This document shows, piece by piece, positions 53,616-63,197 of a stretch of DNA of 64,000 bases. The position numbers and the translations under genes are program-made. Source of the DNA: Bradyrhizobium sp. C9. GTDB lineage: Bacteria; Pseudomonadota; Alphaproteobacteria; Rhizobiales; Xanthobacteraceae. Under the pieces are notes generated by a model. That model did no database searches and had not been told where the DNA came from. It was given only the letters and a program-made list of their open reading frames with translations. Position 1 is the stretch's first letter, and every line of letters starts with the position of its first letter. The stretch spans positions 134,001 through 198,000 of the forward strand of contig NZ_NWTG01000011.1 of assembly GCF_002532045.1 (NCBI RefSeq), read 5' to 3'.

Positions 53616-55093
53616 GGGCGCAGACCTCGCACCGGCCGCACCTTGCGCCGCCGCAGCCGGCGCCAGCCGATCACAATACCGCTGATCGAGACGATCGTGC
53701 CGACCGCCGACAGCAGCCAGACCACGACGTCGCGCGCCGGCCAGATGCGCAGCAGCAGCGGGAAGTCCAGACTGTGCAGCGCGTTGAACAACCAGCGGTA
53801 GGAGCGACGGCTGTCGTCGCTGCGGTCGAGGATCTCGGCGGTGCCGGGTGAGATGTGCAGCCAGGTATGGGCGGGATCGTCGAAGCCGATCCGCAGCACC
53901 GGAAGCTCCCGCGGCTGGTGCAGCGTGTACCAATAGGCATCCGGCTCGTCGAGTTGTCGCGCCGATATCATCGCAGCTTTCGGCATTGCGCGCCGGGCGG
54001 CGGCGATGATTTCATCGCGCGAGAGCACCACGGGCGCGCTGGTCACGGGATCGGCAAGGCTTCGACGGCCGCCGCTGTCGTCGAGCATCACCAGAGGGCG
54101 GCCGCCGATCCAGACGTAGCGCGCTTCCACGGCCCGCGCGGATGGCGCGGCCCGAAACCCGGCAACGATGTCGGGTGTGTCGTGGCCGCTGTAGCCGACC
54201 GCGATCTCGCGCGTGAGGCCACGGCCGGAGAACGCGCCGCCGGGATTGAGCGACAACCAGCCGCTGAACATCCAGGTGAACACGAAGACACCTCCGATCA
54301 GGCCGGCGATGTGATGCCAGGCCATCCAGCCGCGATAGGGCGAGACGGCGCAGCTGGCGTAACGGCGCATCAGCCGCAGGCGGAGGATGCCGATCCAGAA
54401 GCCGCTGACCGCGACGACGAGGCAGATGCCCGAGGTCCACAGCACCACGTCCCGCCACAGCGGGCCGTCTTGGCGCAGCACGGTCGGATAGATCCAGTGC
54501 GGGATCGAGCCGAGCCAGTTCCAGACGCGTTCCTGCCGCGTCGTGTCGAGCGCGATCTCGCCGCTGCGCGAGGAGACATAGAGCTCGGTGCCGTCAGCGT
54601 CACCGAGACCGATCAAATAGAGCGGCCGCAACGGATCGAATCGCGCGGTGACCGACCATTGATCGCGCGTCACGGCATCGAGCAGCTGCGGGTGCACGGC
54701 ACGCGGGTGATGCCGCGCAATGGCAAGCGCCTGGTCCGCTGTGATCCTGTCGACCACGCTGCCGTCGATCGCCGAGATGGTGACGGAGCCGCCTTTCCAG
54801 CCGGTCACGCGATAGACCGGAACGTCGTCCATCATCGAGAGCCGGAGATCGCGCGGATAATGCACCGCACCTGCGAGCGCCATGGCGCGATCAGGTGCGA
54901 CCCGTACCTTGTTCCAGAGAATGACGGGGAGCGCGGACAGGCGCTCGCTGTCGGTGAGGCGCGGAAACGCCACGTACATCATGACGAGGCCGGAGATGAA
55001 CCACATCGCGAAGAACAGACACGTCGCAATGCCGATCCAGCGATGCACGACATAGAGCCATCGCCGCGCTCGCCGGACCAGAGCGTTGCGCAT
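53609..55093 (-). CDS. PepSY-associated transmembrane protein
   Basis: A 494-residue inner membrane protein of the PepSY-TM (iron-uptake reductase-like) family. The first helix region is WLYVVHRWIGIATCLFFAMWFISGLVMMYVAFPRL, with His in HRWIG. Periplasmic PepSY-like blocks follow (LRLSMMDDVPVYRVTGWKGGSVTISAIDGSVV, ITADQALAIARHHP). A later histidine-bearing helix reads GWMAWHHIAGLIGGVFVFTWMFSGWLSLNPGG, and the end is LLRIWPARDVVVWLLSAVGTIVSISGIVIGWRRL. Conserved His pairs suggest haem and transmembrane electron transfer. It follows the TonB receptor by 2 bases, so it should act on the metal or corrinoid that the receptor brings in. Confidence 0.88.
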   Translation of the reverse strand: MRNALVRRARRWLYVVHRWIGIATCLFFAMWFISGLVMMYVAFPRLTDSERLSALPVILWNKVRVAPDRAMALAGAVHYPRDLRLSMMDDVPVYRVTGWKGGSVTISAIDGSVVDRITADQALAIARHHPRAVHPQLLDAVTRDQWSVTARFDPLRPLYLIGLGDADGTELYVSSRSGEIALDTTRQERVWNWLGSIPHWIYPTVLRQDGPLWRDVVLWTSGICLVVAVSGFWIGILRLRLMRRYASCAVSPYRGWMAWHHIAGLIGGVFVFTWMFSGWLSLNPGGAFSGRGLTREIAVGYSGHDTPDIVAGFRAAPSARAVEARYVWIGGRPLVMLDDSGGRRSLADPVTSAPVVLSRDEIIAAARRAMPKAAMISARQLDEPDAYWYTLHQPRELPVLRIGFDDPAHTWLHISPGTAEILDRSDDSRRSYRWLFNALHSLDFPLLLRIWPARDVVVWLLSAVGTIVSISGIVIGWRRLRRRKVRPVRGLRPC

Positions 55094-55095
55094 GG

Positions 55096-57378
55096 TCAGA
55101 ACTTCACGTTGACGGACAGTTCGGCGGTACGCGGCATGCCGAGCAGCCACTGCCCCGTGCCGTTCGAGGTCACCGCGTAGACCTTGTCCAACGGATTGTA
55201 GACCCGGAACGCGACGGTGGTGCGGTCATCCGGCTTCCATTTGATGCCGCCATTGACCACATCGTAGCCCGGCCGCAATTGGGTGTTAGCAAGGTCGGAG
55301 TACATCGCACCGACCATCTGCACGCCGCCATAGACCGACCAGTTCGGCGCGAAGTCCCAGGTCAGCCAGACGTTGGCGACCTGCTGCGGCACGTTGACCG
55401 GGACATTGCCGTTGTAGCTGACGATCTTGCCGCCCACCACCTGGCTGTTGTTGTCGTATCGCGCACGCAACAGCGCGAGATTGGCGTCGACGCGCCAGCC
55501 ATCGTTCAGCGCGAGCCCGATCGATCCTTCGACCCCGCGAGATGATTGCTGTCCGATCTGCAACGCCAGGCCGGCGGTTGGATTGCTGGGATCGGGAATC
55601 GTGAGCCCGGTCTTGACGATCTCGTAAGCAGCCAGCGTCCACTCGCCGCGGCCGCCCCAGAACGATTGCTTGACCCCGACCTCGGTCTGCTTGCCGGTCG
55701 CGAGCTGGAAGGTTTTCTGCGAAGTCGACAGCGAGATCAGGTTGCTGACCGGATCGACGCCTACCGCGTACTGGCCGTAGAACGCGAGGTTCTTGATCGG
55801 CTCGTACACCAGGCCGGTGCGCCAGCTGGTGCCCGATAGCGAAACGCCAAAGCTGTTCCCTGGCGTCCTGTAGTCGGTGCGATCGATATCGGGACGATCA
55901 TATCTGACTCCGGTGACGAGCGACAATTGATCGGTCAGCGACAGCCGGTCTTCGGCGAATAACGCGTACTGATTGACGATCGAGTTGAAGCCGGGCGAGG
56001 TTGGAGACGTCGTCGCGAAGAATGACCCGGGATCGAGGACGTAGGGATTGACCGACGACGTGCCGCTATAGGGCGAGTTGTTGGTGTGGGTGAAGTCGAT
56101 GTGGTTGACATCGAACCCGGCGACAAACTGGTTTGCAAGCCCGAAGACATGACCGTTGAAGCTCGCGTCCATCCGGTTGCCAACCTGCTTCTGGTCATGG
56201 AATATCTCGATATAGTTGTTGCGGTCGAGCAGCTGGGTCTTCGGATTCCAGGTGTAGTTCTCGATGTCGCGCCAGTGCCGCTCGCTGGTCAGGTAATACA
56301 GCGTGTTGTTGATCTTGATGCCGTCGGCGACGTCCCATTCGGTCTTGAACTGGGTCCAGCTGTCCTGGTAGCGGATCGCGCTGTCTGATGCGTTGTAGTT
56401 CTTGAAGCGCAGCGCGTCCTGGATCGAGCCGCCAACCAGCGGCGTGCCGAAATAGCGCGATGGGCTGCGGTCGCCATAATCCTCGGAGAGCGTGAAGGCG
56501 AGATTGGCCGACGCCTGCACGCGTACGGCCGCTGAGACCACCGCATTCGAGGTCTTGTCGCGATCGACCCAACCGTCCGACATGTTGCCGGTGGCGTTGA
56601 TGCGGTACGACACATTGGGATTGATCGGACCGGTGGCGTCGACCGAAAGCCGTCGCGTCATATTGCTGTCGAGCGAGACCTCGGCCTCATTGTAGGGCGT
56701 GCCCTGCGGCTTCTTCGGAACGACGTTGATGACGCCGCCGATCGCGCCCTCGCCGTACAGCACCGAGGCCGGTCCGCGCAGCACCTCGACGCGCTGCGTC
56801 GACCAGGTGTCGTAGGGAAACGTCAGGGTACCGGAGCCGATATAGAAGCGCGTGCCGTCATACAATGTCATCACCGAGTTGCTGCCGGCGAAGCCGCGGG
56901 TGCTGAACGACAGGCCGCCATTGCCGGGCGCCGGCGTTGCGATGAACCCGGCCGCGTTCTGGGTGACGGCATCGAGCACATTGTGCTGGCCGCGTTCGGC
57001 GATGGTCTGCGCCGTGATGATCTCGACGCTGGCCGGCGTTTGCAGCGGCGTCAGATTGAGACGGCTGCCGGTGCCGCCCTGCGTGGTGGCGTTGAGCGTC
57101 GGCGATGCCGATCCCGATGCGCCTGACGCCGCCGCGCGCGGCGCACCAGCGGTTGCCACCGCCGTTGCAGGCCTCGCGCGTGACCGCGATGCGGCGGCGG
57201 GATTGCGGCTTCGCGCCGCAGGCTTGGGCTTTGCGGATGTCGAGGGTGAGACCTCGACCGGATCGAGCGTCGTGGGTAGAGCTGTTTGTGCTGCCCCCTC
57301 GGCCGGCTGCAGCAGCGATGACAGGGAGCAAACGAGACCGAGGCGCCATTTGCGCGCAACGGGAGAGGACGGAGACAT
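55096..57378 (-). CDS. TonB-dependent outer membrane receptor under cobalamin riboswitch control
   Basis: About 760 residues. After the signal peptide comes an Ala/Pro/Arg/Ser-rich linker, then a plug domain (LNLTPLQTPASVEIITAQTIAERGQHNVLDAVTQNAAGF, FSTRGFAGSNSVMTLYDG, VEVLRGPASVLYGEGAIGGVINVV). A 22-strand barrel follows, ending in aromatic NVKF. Sequence resembles siderophore receptors, but the cobalamin riboswitch 120 bases upstream points to corrinoid or cobalt uptake. The ATG at 57378 suits the signal peptide; the ATG at 57429 is an alternative. No STN domain is present. The PepSY gene follows after 2 bases in the same transcript. Confidence 0.88.
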   Translation of the reverse strand: MSPSSPVARKWRLGLVCSLSSLLQPAEGAAQTALPTTLDPVEVSPSTSAKPKPAARSRNPAAASRSRARPATAVATAGAPRAAASGASGSASPTLNATTQGGTGSRLNLTPLQTPASVEIITAQTIAERGQHNVLDAVTQNAAGFIATPAPGNGGLSFSTRGFAGSNSVMTLYDGTRFYIGSGTLTFPYDTWSTQRVEVLRGPASVLYGEGAIGGVINVVPKKPQGTPYNEAEVSLDSNMTRRLSVDATGPINPNVSYRINATGNMSDGWVDRDKTSNAVVSAAVRVQASANLAFTLSEDYGDRSPSRYFGTPLVGGSIQDALRFKNYNASDSAIRYQDSWTQFKTEWDVADGIKINNTLYYLTSERHWRDIENYTWNPKTQLLDRNNYIEIFHDQKQVGNRMDASFNGHVFGLANQFVAGFDVNHIDFTHTNNSPYSGTSSVNPYVLDPGSFFATTSPTSPGFNSIVNQYALFAEDRLSLTDQLSLVTGVRYDRPDIDRTDYRTPGNSFGVSLSGTSWRTGLVYEPIKNLAFYGQYAVGVDPVSNLISLSTSQKTFQLATGKQTEVGVKQSFWGGRGEWTLAAYEIVKTGLTIPDPSNPTAGLALQIGQQSSRGVEGSIGLALNDGWRVDANLALLRARYDNNSQVVGGKIVSYNGNVPVNVPQQVANVWLTWDFAPNWSVYGGVQMVGAMYSDLANTQLRPGYDVVNGGIKWKPDDRTTVAFRVYNPLDKVYAVTSNGTGQWLLGMPRTAELSVNVKF

Positions 57379-57496
57379 GAAAGGACTCGCGGTAACGTGG
57401 CACGTCACCGCGAACGCGGACTGGCGCATTGCCCAAAAGGCAGTGCTCCGATCCCACCAGGACGCCCCCGCCCGATGTGCTCGCGTGTGACCACGA

Positions 57497-57660
57497 CTGA
57501 CGGCAGGTCTCCTGGCTCACGGGTCATCGCCTGTCGACGCCTTCCCGGGCCTAGTGGCCCAGTGGCAAATTGACGAAAGGCTCGCCGTTTACAGTTGCGG
57601 GGACAGCTGCGGCATTGGGGTTACCCTCGCACCGCATTCCCTTTTGATCCCCGAAGGGAA
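57497..57660 (-). promoter_or_regulatory. Cobalamin (AdoCbl) riboswitch
   Basis: On the minus strand all classic elements appear in order: GGTGC with GAGGGTAACC; GCTGTCCCCGCAACTGT at about 57593-57609; GCCACTGGG at about 57561-57569; GGGAAGGCG at about 57538-57546; and the B12 box GCCAGGAGACCTGCC at 57502-57516. It lies between a CobW-like gene and the TonB receptor, and should turn off receptor and PepSY expression when cobalamin is plentiful. Confidence 0.95.
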
Positions 57661-57774
57661 CCGTCGACAAAAACGATAGGTGGTGCGGGATGGGCTGTCA
57701 ATTCGATGCGATTGTCGCACGCATGCTTTGCGGGAAGTCGTGGCCACGACGTCACAACAGAGTGCGAGCTTACC

Positions 57775-58704
57775 TCACTGAGCCTCGACGCATCCCTGCA
57801 TCACCGCATCGATCTCGGCCCGCGACAGCGCGCCCATCTCGGCGATGAACACCATACGCGTGCGTGGCACGCCCGGTGCCGGCACGCCGCCCGCAGCCAG
57901 TGTCGCGCGGCCGCCGGCGAGTTGAAATACCGTCAGCCGTCCGGGCTGCTCGACCGTCTCGAACAATCCTTTCGCCCGCGCCAGCTTCGGCGCCAGCTTG
58001 CCGATCGCCTGCTGCAAGCGCGGCAACCGCACCGGCCATTCTGATGTCCAGTTCAGCGTCTCGAACCGGTCGACTACCGGACGTCGCGGCGCGGTCTCGC
58101 GCGGCGCCGGCATATGATCGAGGTCGGCCGGAAACAGCAACGCGGCCGGCACCTCGCCATGCGGCGCATCGACCACCACAGCCGCCGGACGCTCCGCCCG
58201 CACCGCATCACGGATCGCAGCGCACGCAGCTGCATCGGCGAGGTCCACCTTGCTCAACGCCACCACGTCGGCCGCCCGCAATTGCGAGCGCAGCAGCGCA
58301 TCATCCAGCTTGGCCACAGGCTGCGATGCGTCGACCACGCACAGCACCGCCTCCAGCGGCGCCTCCTTCCACACCACGGGATCCATCAGGTTGCGCACGA
58401 TGTCGGCGGGATCGGCGATCCCGCTGGTCTCGATCACGATGAATTCGGGACGCGGATCACGCCGCAGCAGGCCACCGAGCGTGCGCAGCAGATCGCCCTC
58501 CAGCGTGCAGCAGATGCAGCCGTTGCTCAGGCTGACCACGCCATCGCTGGCGCCCGCGATCAGCTCCGCGTCGATATTGATCGCGCCGAAATCGTTCACC
58601 ACCGCGGCGATGCGCCGGCCTTGCGCATGCGACAGCAGATGGTTCACGACCGTGGTCTTGCCCGCCCCGAGAAAGCCCGCGACCAGCAGGATCGGGACCG
58701 GCAT
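57775..58704 (-). CDS. CobW/COG0523-family GTPase metallochaperone
   Basis: A 309-residue GTPase. Walker A is GFLGAGKTTVVNHLL. The CxCC metal site is LSNGCICCTLEGDL, followed by the switch II region FIVIETSGIADP and a GTP-base motif SKVD. A shorter CobW C-terminal domain with WPVRLPRLQQAIG and RMVFIAEMG follows. This family supplies Zn, Co or Fe to target enzymes. The gene sits just upstream of the cobalamin riboswitch, which hints at cobalt, but it is itself not under that riboswitch. It starts 1 base after the amidohydrolase stop, with GGAGG 6 bases before the ATG at 58702-58704. It may load metal into that hydrolase. Confidence 0.9.
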   Translation of the reverse strand: MPVPILLVAGFLGAGKTTVVNHLLSHAQGRRIAAVVNDFGAINIDAELIAGASDGVVSLSNGCICCTLEGDLLRTLGGLLRRDPRPEFIVIETSGIADPADIVRNLMDPVVWKEAPLEAVLCVVDASQPVAKLDDALLRSQLRAADVVALSKVDLADAAACAAIRDAVRAERPAAVVVDAPHGEVPAALLFPADLDHMPAPRETAPRRPVVDRFETLNWTSEWPVRLPRLQQAIGKLAPKLARAKGLFETVEQPGRLTVFQLAGGRATLAAGGVPAPGVPRTRMVFIAEMGALSRAEIDAVMQGCVEAQ

Positions 58705-58705
58705 C

Positions 58706-60196
58706 TCAGCCTCCGGCAATCGGCCGGCGCACCGGCCGGCCAGGACGTGCGGCGACGTCAAGCACGCCATCGTTGATCAGCGGCTGGCCACTGACCACGA
58801 GATGCCGCACGCCTTCCGCCGGGCGGTTCATCGCGGAGAAGGTCGCGCGATCACTCAGCGTCTCGAAGTCGAACACCACGACGTCGGCGTCGGCGCCCGC
58901 CTGCAGCCTGCCCTTGGCGCGCATCGCCGGCGTGCTCGCGGACAGGATTTCCGCCGGGATCAGCGCGCATTTGCGGATGCCCTCGAGCAGCGACACCTTC
59001 CTGCGCTCGCGCACCCATTCGCGGATGAAGCGGGTGAAGCAGCCGGCTGAACGCGGATGCGAGGTGGCATCGTCAGGCAGCGGCCAGGCGTCGCCGGTGT
59101 AAGGGCGGCCATCCGACAGCGTCCACGGCATCGCGTCGGACGCGATCGCGCCGCCGGGATACAGCACCGCCATGTCGAGCAGGTCGCGATGGTGCTGATT
59201 GTTCTCGATATCGAGCACATGCCACAGCACCAGCGTCGAAGGCTCGGCGGCCTGCGCGGCCAGCAGCTCCTCGCGGCTGCCGAAGCGATGGCCGTCGGTC
59301 ACGCGCTGCACCGAATCGTAGCCGAGGCCGTTGCGCTCCTCGAATTTCGGATCGCTGAAGAAGGTCGCCGCCAGCACGGTCGAGCCGGTGCCGTAGGGGT
59401 AGGCCTCCACCGTGATCGGCAGGCCCTGCGCCTGCGCCTTGGCAATCAGCGCAACGCAGCGTTCGATGTCGGTCTTGCTCGACGAGTTGAAATGGCAGAT
59501 GTGCATGTGCGCGCCGGTGGCGCCGGCATAGCCGATCAGGCGGATATAGGCCTCGGCCGCGCTCTCGGGATCGATGCGGGACATGTAGGCGACGTGGGTG
59601 AAGGTCGGCACCGCATGATCCGCCGCGAGCTGGCACACCGCGGTCAGTTCCTGCACGCCGGCGCCCGGCGCATAGGCGTTGAGAATACCGATGCCGATGC
59701 CGCCTTCGTTCAGTCCGTTGGCAAGGCGCGCGAGAATGCCGCCGACCTCGCTTTCGGTCGCCACGTTCTCGATCCAGCGGCGATCGCGCATCGCTGCGCC
59801 GAACGATTCCAGCGAGCTTTCCGAATTCGAGCCGGTCATCGCACCGATCCGCGCGAACGCCCAGTTGGCAGCGGCGCCGTAGTTCAGCACCCGCCCCTTC
59901 TCGGCCTGCCGCTTGTACCAGGATGCCACCGGCAGCACGCCGGCCTCGAGGTCGAGCGATGTCGTCACCCCGTCGAACGCCTGCATGCGATCGGCCGGAA
60001 TGGTCTGGCCGTGCGCGTGCAGGTCGATGAAGCCGGGCGCGACCACAAGTCCGGTGGCGTCGATCTGCCGTTCCGCGCCGCCGAGGCCGGTGCCGACCGC
60101 GGCGATCTTGCCGTCGACCACCGCGACGTCGCCGACCGCGTCCATCCCGCTGGCCGGGTCCACCACCCGGCCGCCGCTGATCACCAAACCACCCAT
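58706..60196 (-). CDS. Amidohydrolase, D-aminoacylase/N-acyl-D-glutamate deacylase type
   Basis: A 496-residue cytoplasmic metallo-hydrolase. It begins with the beta-sandwich part (LVISGGRVVDPASGMDAVGDVAVVDGKIAAVG). The metal-binding APGFIDLHAHGQ loop follows. Other features are FDGVTTSLDLEAGV, THVAYMS, GAHMHICHFNSSS, VEAYPYGTGS and a late SDAMPW, as in D-aminoacylases and dihydroorotase-like hydrolases. The product class is amide-bond hydrolase of an N-acyl amino acid; the exact substrate is not certain. I chose the ATG at 60196 because GGGGAG precedes it by 7 bases; the frame is open to 60265. It is coupled to a CobW-type metallochaperone one base downstream, which suggests the chaperone serves this enzyme. 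Confidence 0.85.
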   Translation of the reverse strand: MGGLVISGGRVVDPASGMDAVGDVAVVDGKIAAVGTGLGGAERQIDATGLVVAPGFIDLHAHGQTIPADRMQAFDGVTTSLDLEAGVLPVASWYKRQAEKGRVLNYGAAANWAFARIGAMTGSNSESSLESFGAAMRDRRWIENVATESEVGGILARLANGLNEGGIGIGILNAYAPGAGVQELTAVCQLAADHAVPTFTHVAYMSRIDPESAAEAYIRLIGYAGATGAHMHICHFNSSSKTDIERCVALIAKAQAQGLPITVEAYPYGTGSTVLAATFFSDPKFEERNGLGYDSVQRVTDGHRFGSREELLAAQAAEPSTLVLWHVLDIENNQHHRDLLDMAVLYPGGAIASDAMPWTLSDGRPYTGDAWPLPDDATSHPRSAGCFTRFIREWVRERRKVSLLEGIRKCALIPAEILSASTPAMRAKGRLQAGADADVVVFDFETLSDRATFSAMNRPAEGVRHLVVSGQPLINDGVLDVAARPGRPVRRPIAGG

Positions 60197-60349
60197 CTCG
60201 TCACTCCCCGCATTGTCCGACACCGACCGGTCGCTCTCGAGCACAGAGAAGCGCATCGCACTCATCGCAGCAAGCCGGGCCAGGGTTGTGGCGACATGCT
60301 GTGGCGGAATATCCGCCGCGCCGTGATGGCGATTGCAGACAGCCCCTCC

Positions 60350-60742
60350 CTACGCTCCGGTTGCACGCCGCGATGGCAGGCCGCGCCAGAGATCGGCATC
60401 GGGCTTGACGCGGTTTGCCACGAGTTTCGGCGGCGTGCAGTCCCTGGCGATCGCCGCTTCGATCGCGCGCTTGAGCCTGACATTGTCGATCTGCGCCAGG
60501 AATCGCCGGATGACGTCGTCCCGATCCGCGCCCCGACCGGAGATCGCCGCACACAGCTCCGCCGTCGCCCTGCGGAAGAAGTGGAAGGCATCATCGTCCG
60601 CGCCGCCCAGCCGGTCGACCTCGCCGGCCACACCAAGTGCATGCATCCGATCGTCGTCGTCGAGCGTCACTGCGAATCGCAGCACGGCAAGCTGCCAGGC
60701 CCGAAGCAACTTGCTCTCCGGTTCGGTCGCATTCTCGCGCAT
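60350..60742 (-). CDS. Hypothetical protein, small helical
   Basis: A 130-residue protein starting MRENATEPESKLLRAWQLAV and ending GLPSRRATGA. Its composition is normal for a cytoplasmic helical protein (FHFFRRATAELCAAI, DDVIRRFLAQIDNVRLKRAIEAAIA). The reading frame continues upstream into the ABC transporter gene, but that part is Arg-rich shadow sequence, so I start at the ATG at 60740-60742. I do not recognise the family. It lies between the amidohydrolase and the ABC exporter, on the same strand as both. Confidence 0.6.
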   Translation of the reverse strand: MRENATEPESKLLRAWQLAVLRFAVTLDDDDRMHALGVAGEVDRLGGADDDAFHFFRRATAELCAAISGRGADRDDVIRRFLAQIDNVRLKRAIEAAIARDCTPPKLVANRVKPDADLWRGLPSRRATGA

Positions 60743-60885
60743 CAGTCGAACACCCCGCGCGCCGATGCTCCTTCGGCGGTCGAGGGAGGTCCGGCGCGGC
60801 GCGACTATCCTTGCGCGGGAATAGGTTTTCGAGGGGAGCGCGCATGCGATCGCATAGGAATCGCATAGGCGGAGTCCCAATTCGC

Positions 60886-62742
60886 TCAAAGCCCTTCGAA
60901 TTGCAGCCGCGCCAGCCGCGCGTAGAGGCCGCCCGCCGACACCAGCTCGGCGTGGGTACCCTGCTCGACGATCCTGCCCTGGTCCATGACAAGGATGCGG
61001 TCGCAGGACAGCACCGTCGCCAGGCGATGCGCGATGACCAGCGTGGTGCGGTGGCGCATCAATTCCTCCAGCGCAGTCTGCACCAGCGTCTCGCTCTCGG
61101 CGTCGAGTGCCGAGGTCGCCTCGTCGAGCAGCAGCAGCGGCGCATCGCGCAGGATCGCGCGCGCGATCGCGATGCGCTGGCGCTGACCGCCGGACAGCGT
61201 CACGCCGCGCTCGCCGAGCTGGGCGTCGAAGCCGTCGGGCAGCCGACGCAGGAATTCGGTGGCATGGGCGAGATCGGCGGCACGCTCGACCTCGGCGTCT
61301 GACGCATCGGGCCGGCCGAACCGGATGTTGTCGCGGGCGCTCGCGGCGAACACCACGGAATCCTGCGGGACCAGCGCGATCCGCGCGCGCACGTCGGCCG
61401 GATCGGCCTGCCGGATCGGCACGCCGTCGAGCGAGATGGCGCCCGATTTCGGATCGTAGAAGCGCAGCAGCAAATGGAACAGCGTGCTCTTGCCGGCGCC
61501 GGATGGGCCGACGATCGCGACCTTCTCGCCCGAGCCGACCTTCAGCGATACGCCGTCGACTGCCAGCGCGTTGGGCCGGGTCGGATAGGCGAAGCTGACA
61601 TTGTCGAAGCCGACATCGCCGCGCGCGGGCTGCGGCAGTGCGCGCGGCGACGCGGGAGCTGCGACCTGCGGCCTGACGCGCAAAATCTCGAACAGCCGTT
61701 CGGCGGCGCCCGATGCCGCCGAGACCTCGCCCCAGACCTCGCTGAGCTGGCCGAGGCCGCTCGCGGCAAAGGCCGTATAGAGAATGAACTGACCGAGCCG
61801 GCCGGGGCTGATGGCTCCAATCAGCACGTCGTGCGAGCCGACCCACAGAATCACGACGACGCTGGCGAACACGATGAAGATCACGATCAGCGTCAGCACC
61901 GCGCGCGCCTTGGTCGAACTGCGCGCGGCCTCATAGGCCTGCTCGACCTCGCTGGCAAAGCGCGTCCGGGCGAGCCGCTCGCCGGTATAGGCCTGCACGG
62001 TGCGGATCGCGTTGACCAGCTCGCTCGCATAGGCGCTGGCGTCGGCCAGCGTGTCCTGGGCGTTGCGCGACAGCCGCCGCACCCAGCGGCCGAACGCGAC
62101 CAGCGGAATCACGATCATCGGAATCGCGAGCAGCACGAAGCCGGACAGCCGCGGGCTCGTGATCACCATCATCGTGGCGGCGCCGAAGAACAGCATCAGA
62201 TTGCGCAGCGCGATCGACACCGAGGCGCCGACCGCGGACTTGATCTGGGTGGTGTCGGCGGTGAGGCGCGACACCAGTTCGCCGCTTCGTGCCGAATCGA
62301 AGAACGAGGGCGACAGCGAGATCAGATGCGCGAACACGTCGCGCCGGAGATCGGCGACGATGCGCTCGCCGATCGTCATCACGAGGTAGTAGCGCGAGGC
62401 GCTGGCACAGGCGAGCACCGCGACGACCGCGATCATCACGCTGAAATAGCTGTTGATCATCGCGATGCCTTCGGGCGTGAAGCCGAGGTCGATCATCCGC
62501 CGCACCGCGACCGGCACGATCAGCGTGGTGATCGCCGCGATCGTCAGCGAGATCAGCGCGAGGATTGCCCGCCCCTTGTAGCGCGCGACATAGGGCGCGA
62601 GCGCAAGCAGGGGCCGCAGGCGGGCACGGCTCTTCGTCGGCTCCATGATCTGGCTCTCGATGAAGGCCTCCTCATCGAGCAACGCATCGCGCGGCGGCTC
62701 GGGGGTGCCGCGAGGGGTCTCAAGCTGTTCGGCTACACTCAT
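60886..62742 (-). CDS. ABC exporter, fused permease and ATPase (MsbA/LmrA-like)
   Basis: A 618-residue half-transporter that should work as a homodimer. Six membrane helices lie at about 55-330 (LALISLTIAAITTLIVPVAVRRM and later). A nucleotide-binding domain follows: VSFAYPTRP, Walker A GPSGAGKST, Q-loop LVPQDSVVF, signature LSGGQRQRIAIARA, Walker B LLLLDEATSALD and the H-loop VIAHRLATV. This composition is that of lipid or multidrug flippases. The cargo cannot be assigned. It is divergent from rpmE. Confidence 0.93.
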   Translation of the reverse strand: MSVAEQLETPRGTPEPPRDALLDEEAFIESQIMEPTKSRARLRPLLALAPYVARYKGRAILALISLTIAAITTLIVPVAVRRMIDLGFTPEGIAMINSYFSVMIAVVAVLACASASRYYLVMTIGERIVADLRRDVFAHLISLSPSFFDSARSGELVSRLTADTTQIKSAVGASVSIALRNLMLFFGAATMMVITSPRLSGFVLLAIPMIVIPLVAFGRWVRRLSRNAQDTLADASAYASELVNAIRTVQAYTGERLARTRFASEVEQAYEAARSSTKARAVLTLIVIFIVFASVVVILWVGSHDVLIGAISPGRLGQFILYTAFAASGLGQLSEVWGEVSAASGAAERLFEILRVRPQVAAPASPRALPQPARGDVGFDNVSFAYPTRPNALAVDGVSLKVGSGEKVAIVGPSGAGKSTLFHLLLRFYDPKSGAISLDGVPIRQADPADVRARIALVPQDSVVFAASARDNIRFGRPDASDAEVERAADLAHATEFLRRLPDGFDAQLGERGVTLSGGQRQRIAIARAILRDAPLLLLDEATSALDAESETLVQTALEELMRHRTTLVIAHRLATVLSCDRILVMDQGRIVEQGTHAELVSAGGLYARLARLQFEGL

Positions 62743-62935
62743 TATCTAGACCGGTTCTATCGCCCCCCACATAGGCCTGCCGACCCCCGGCTGGCAAATC
62801 CGGTAAAGTCCCAATCCGGTGATGGGCTTAAGCCCTTTCTTGGCTTGTTTTGCCAGGCACCATGGGTTATAGAGCCGCCCAAATCCCGTATCCAATACAT
62901 CTTGAGACGGGCGCTGGCGCGCCGAAGGAACTGTC

Positions 62936-63163
62936 ATGAAAGCCGATATTCATCCGAATTATCATACGATTAAGGTCGTCATGACCGACGGCACCGAGTA
63001 CCTGACCCGCTCCACCTGGGGCAAGGAAGGCGACACGCTGAACCTCGATATCGACCCCAAGTCGCACCCGGCCTGGACCGGCGGCACCCAGCAGCTGATG
63101 GACCGCGGCGGCCGCGTCTCGCGCTTCCAGAAGAAGTTCTCGGGCTTCCTCAAGAAGGACTAA
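62936..63163 (+). CDS. rpmE: 50S ribosomal protein L31
   Basis: A 75-residue ribosomal protein, MKADIHPNYHTIKVVMTDGT then GDTLNLDIDPKSHPAWTGG and GRVSRFQKKFSGFL. The YHTIKVVMTDG opening and the absence of the zinc-binding cysteines mark the cysteine-free alphaproteobacterial form. GAAGGA lies 6 bases upstream of the ATG, and a strong terminator follows the gene. Confidence 0.97.
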   Translation: MKADIHPNYHTIKVVMTDGTEYLTRSTWGKEGDTLNLDIDPKSHPAWTGGTQQLMDRGGRVSRFQKKFSGFLKKD

Positions 63164-63197
63164 AGTCCGCTTCGGGATTACCCCTGCGATCACGTGC

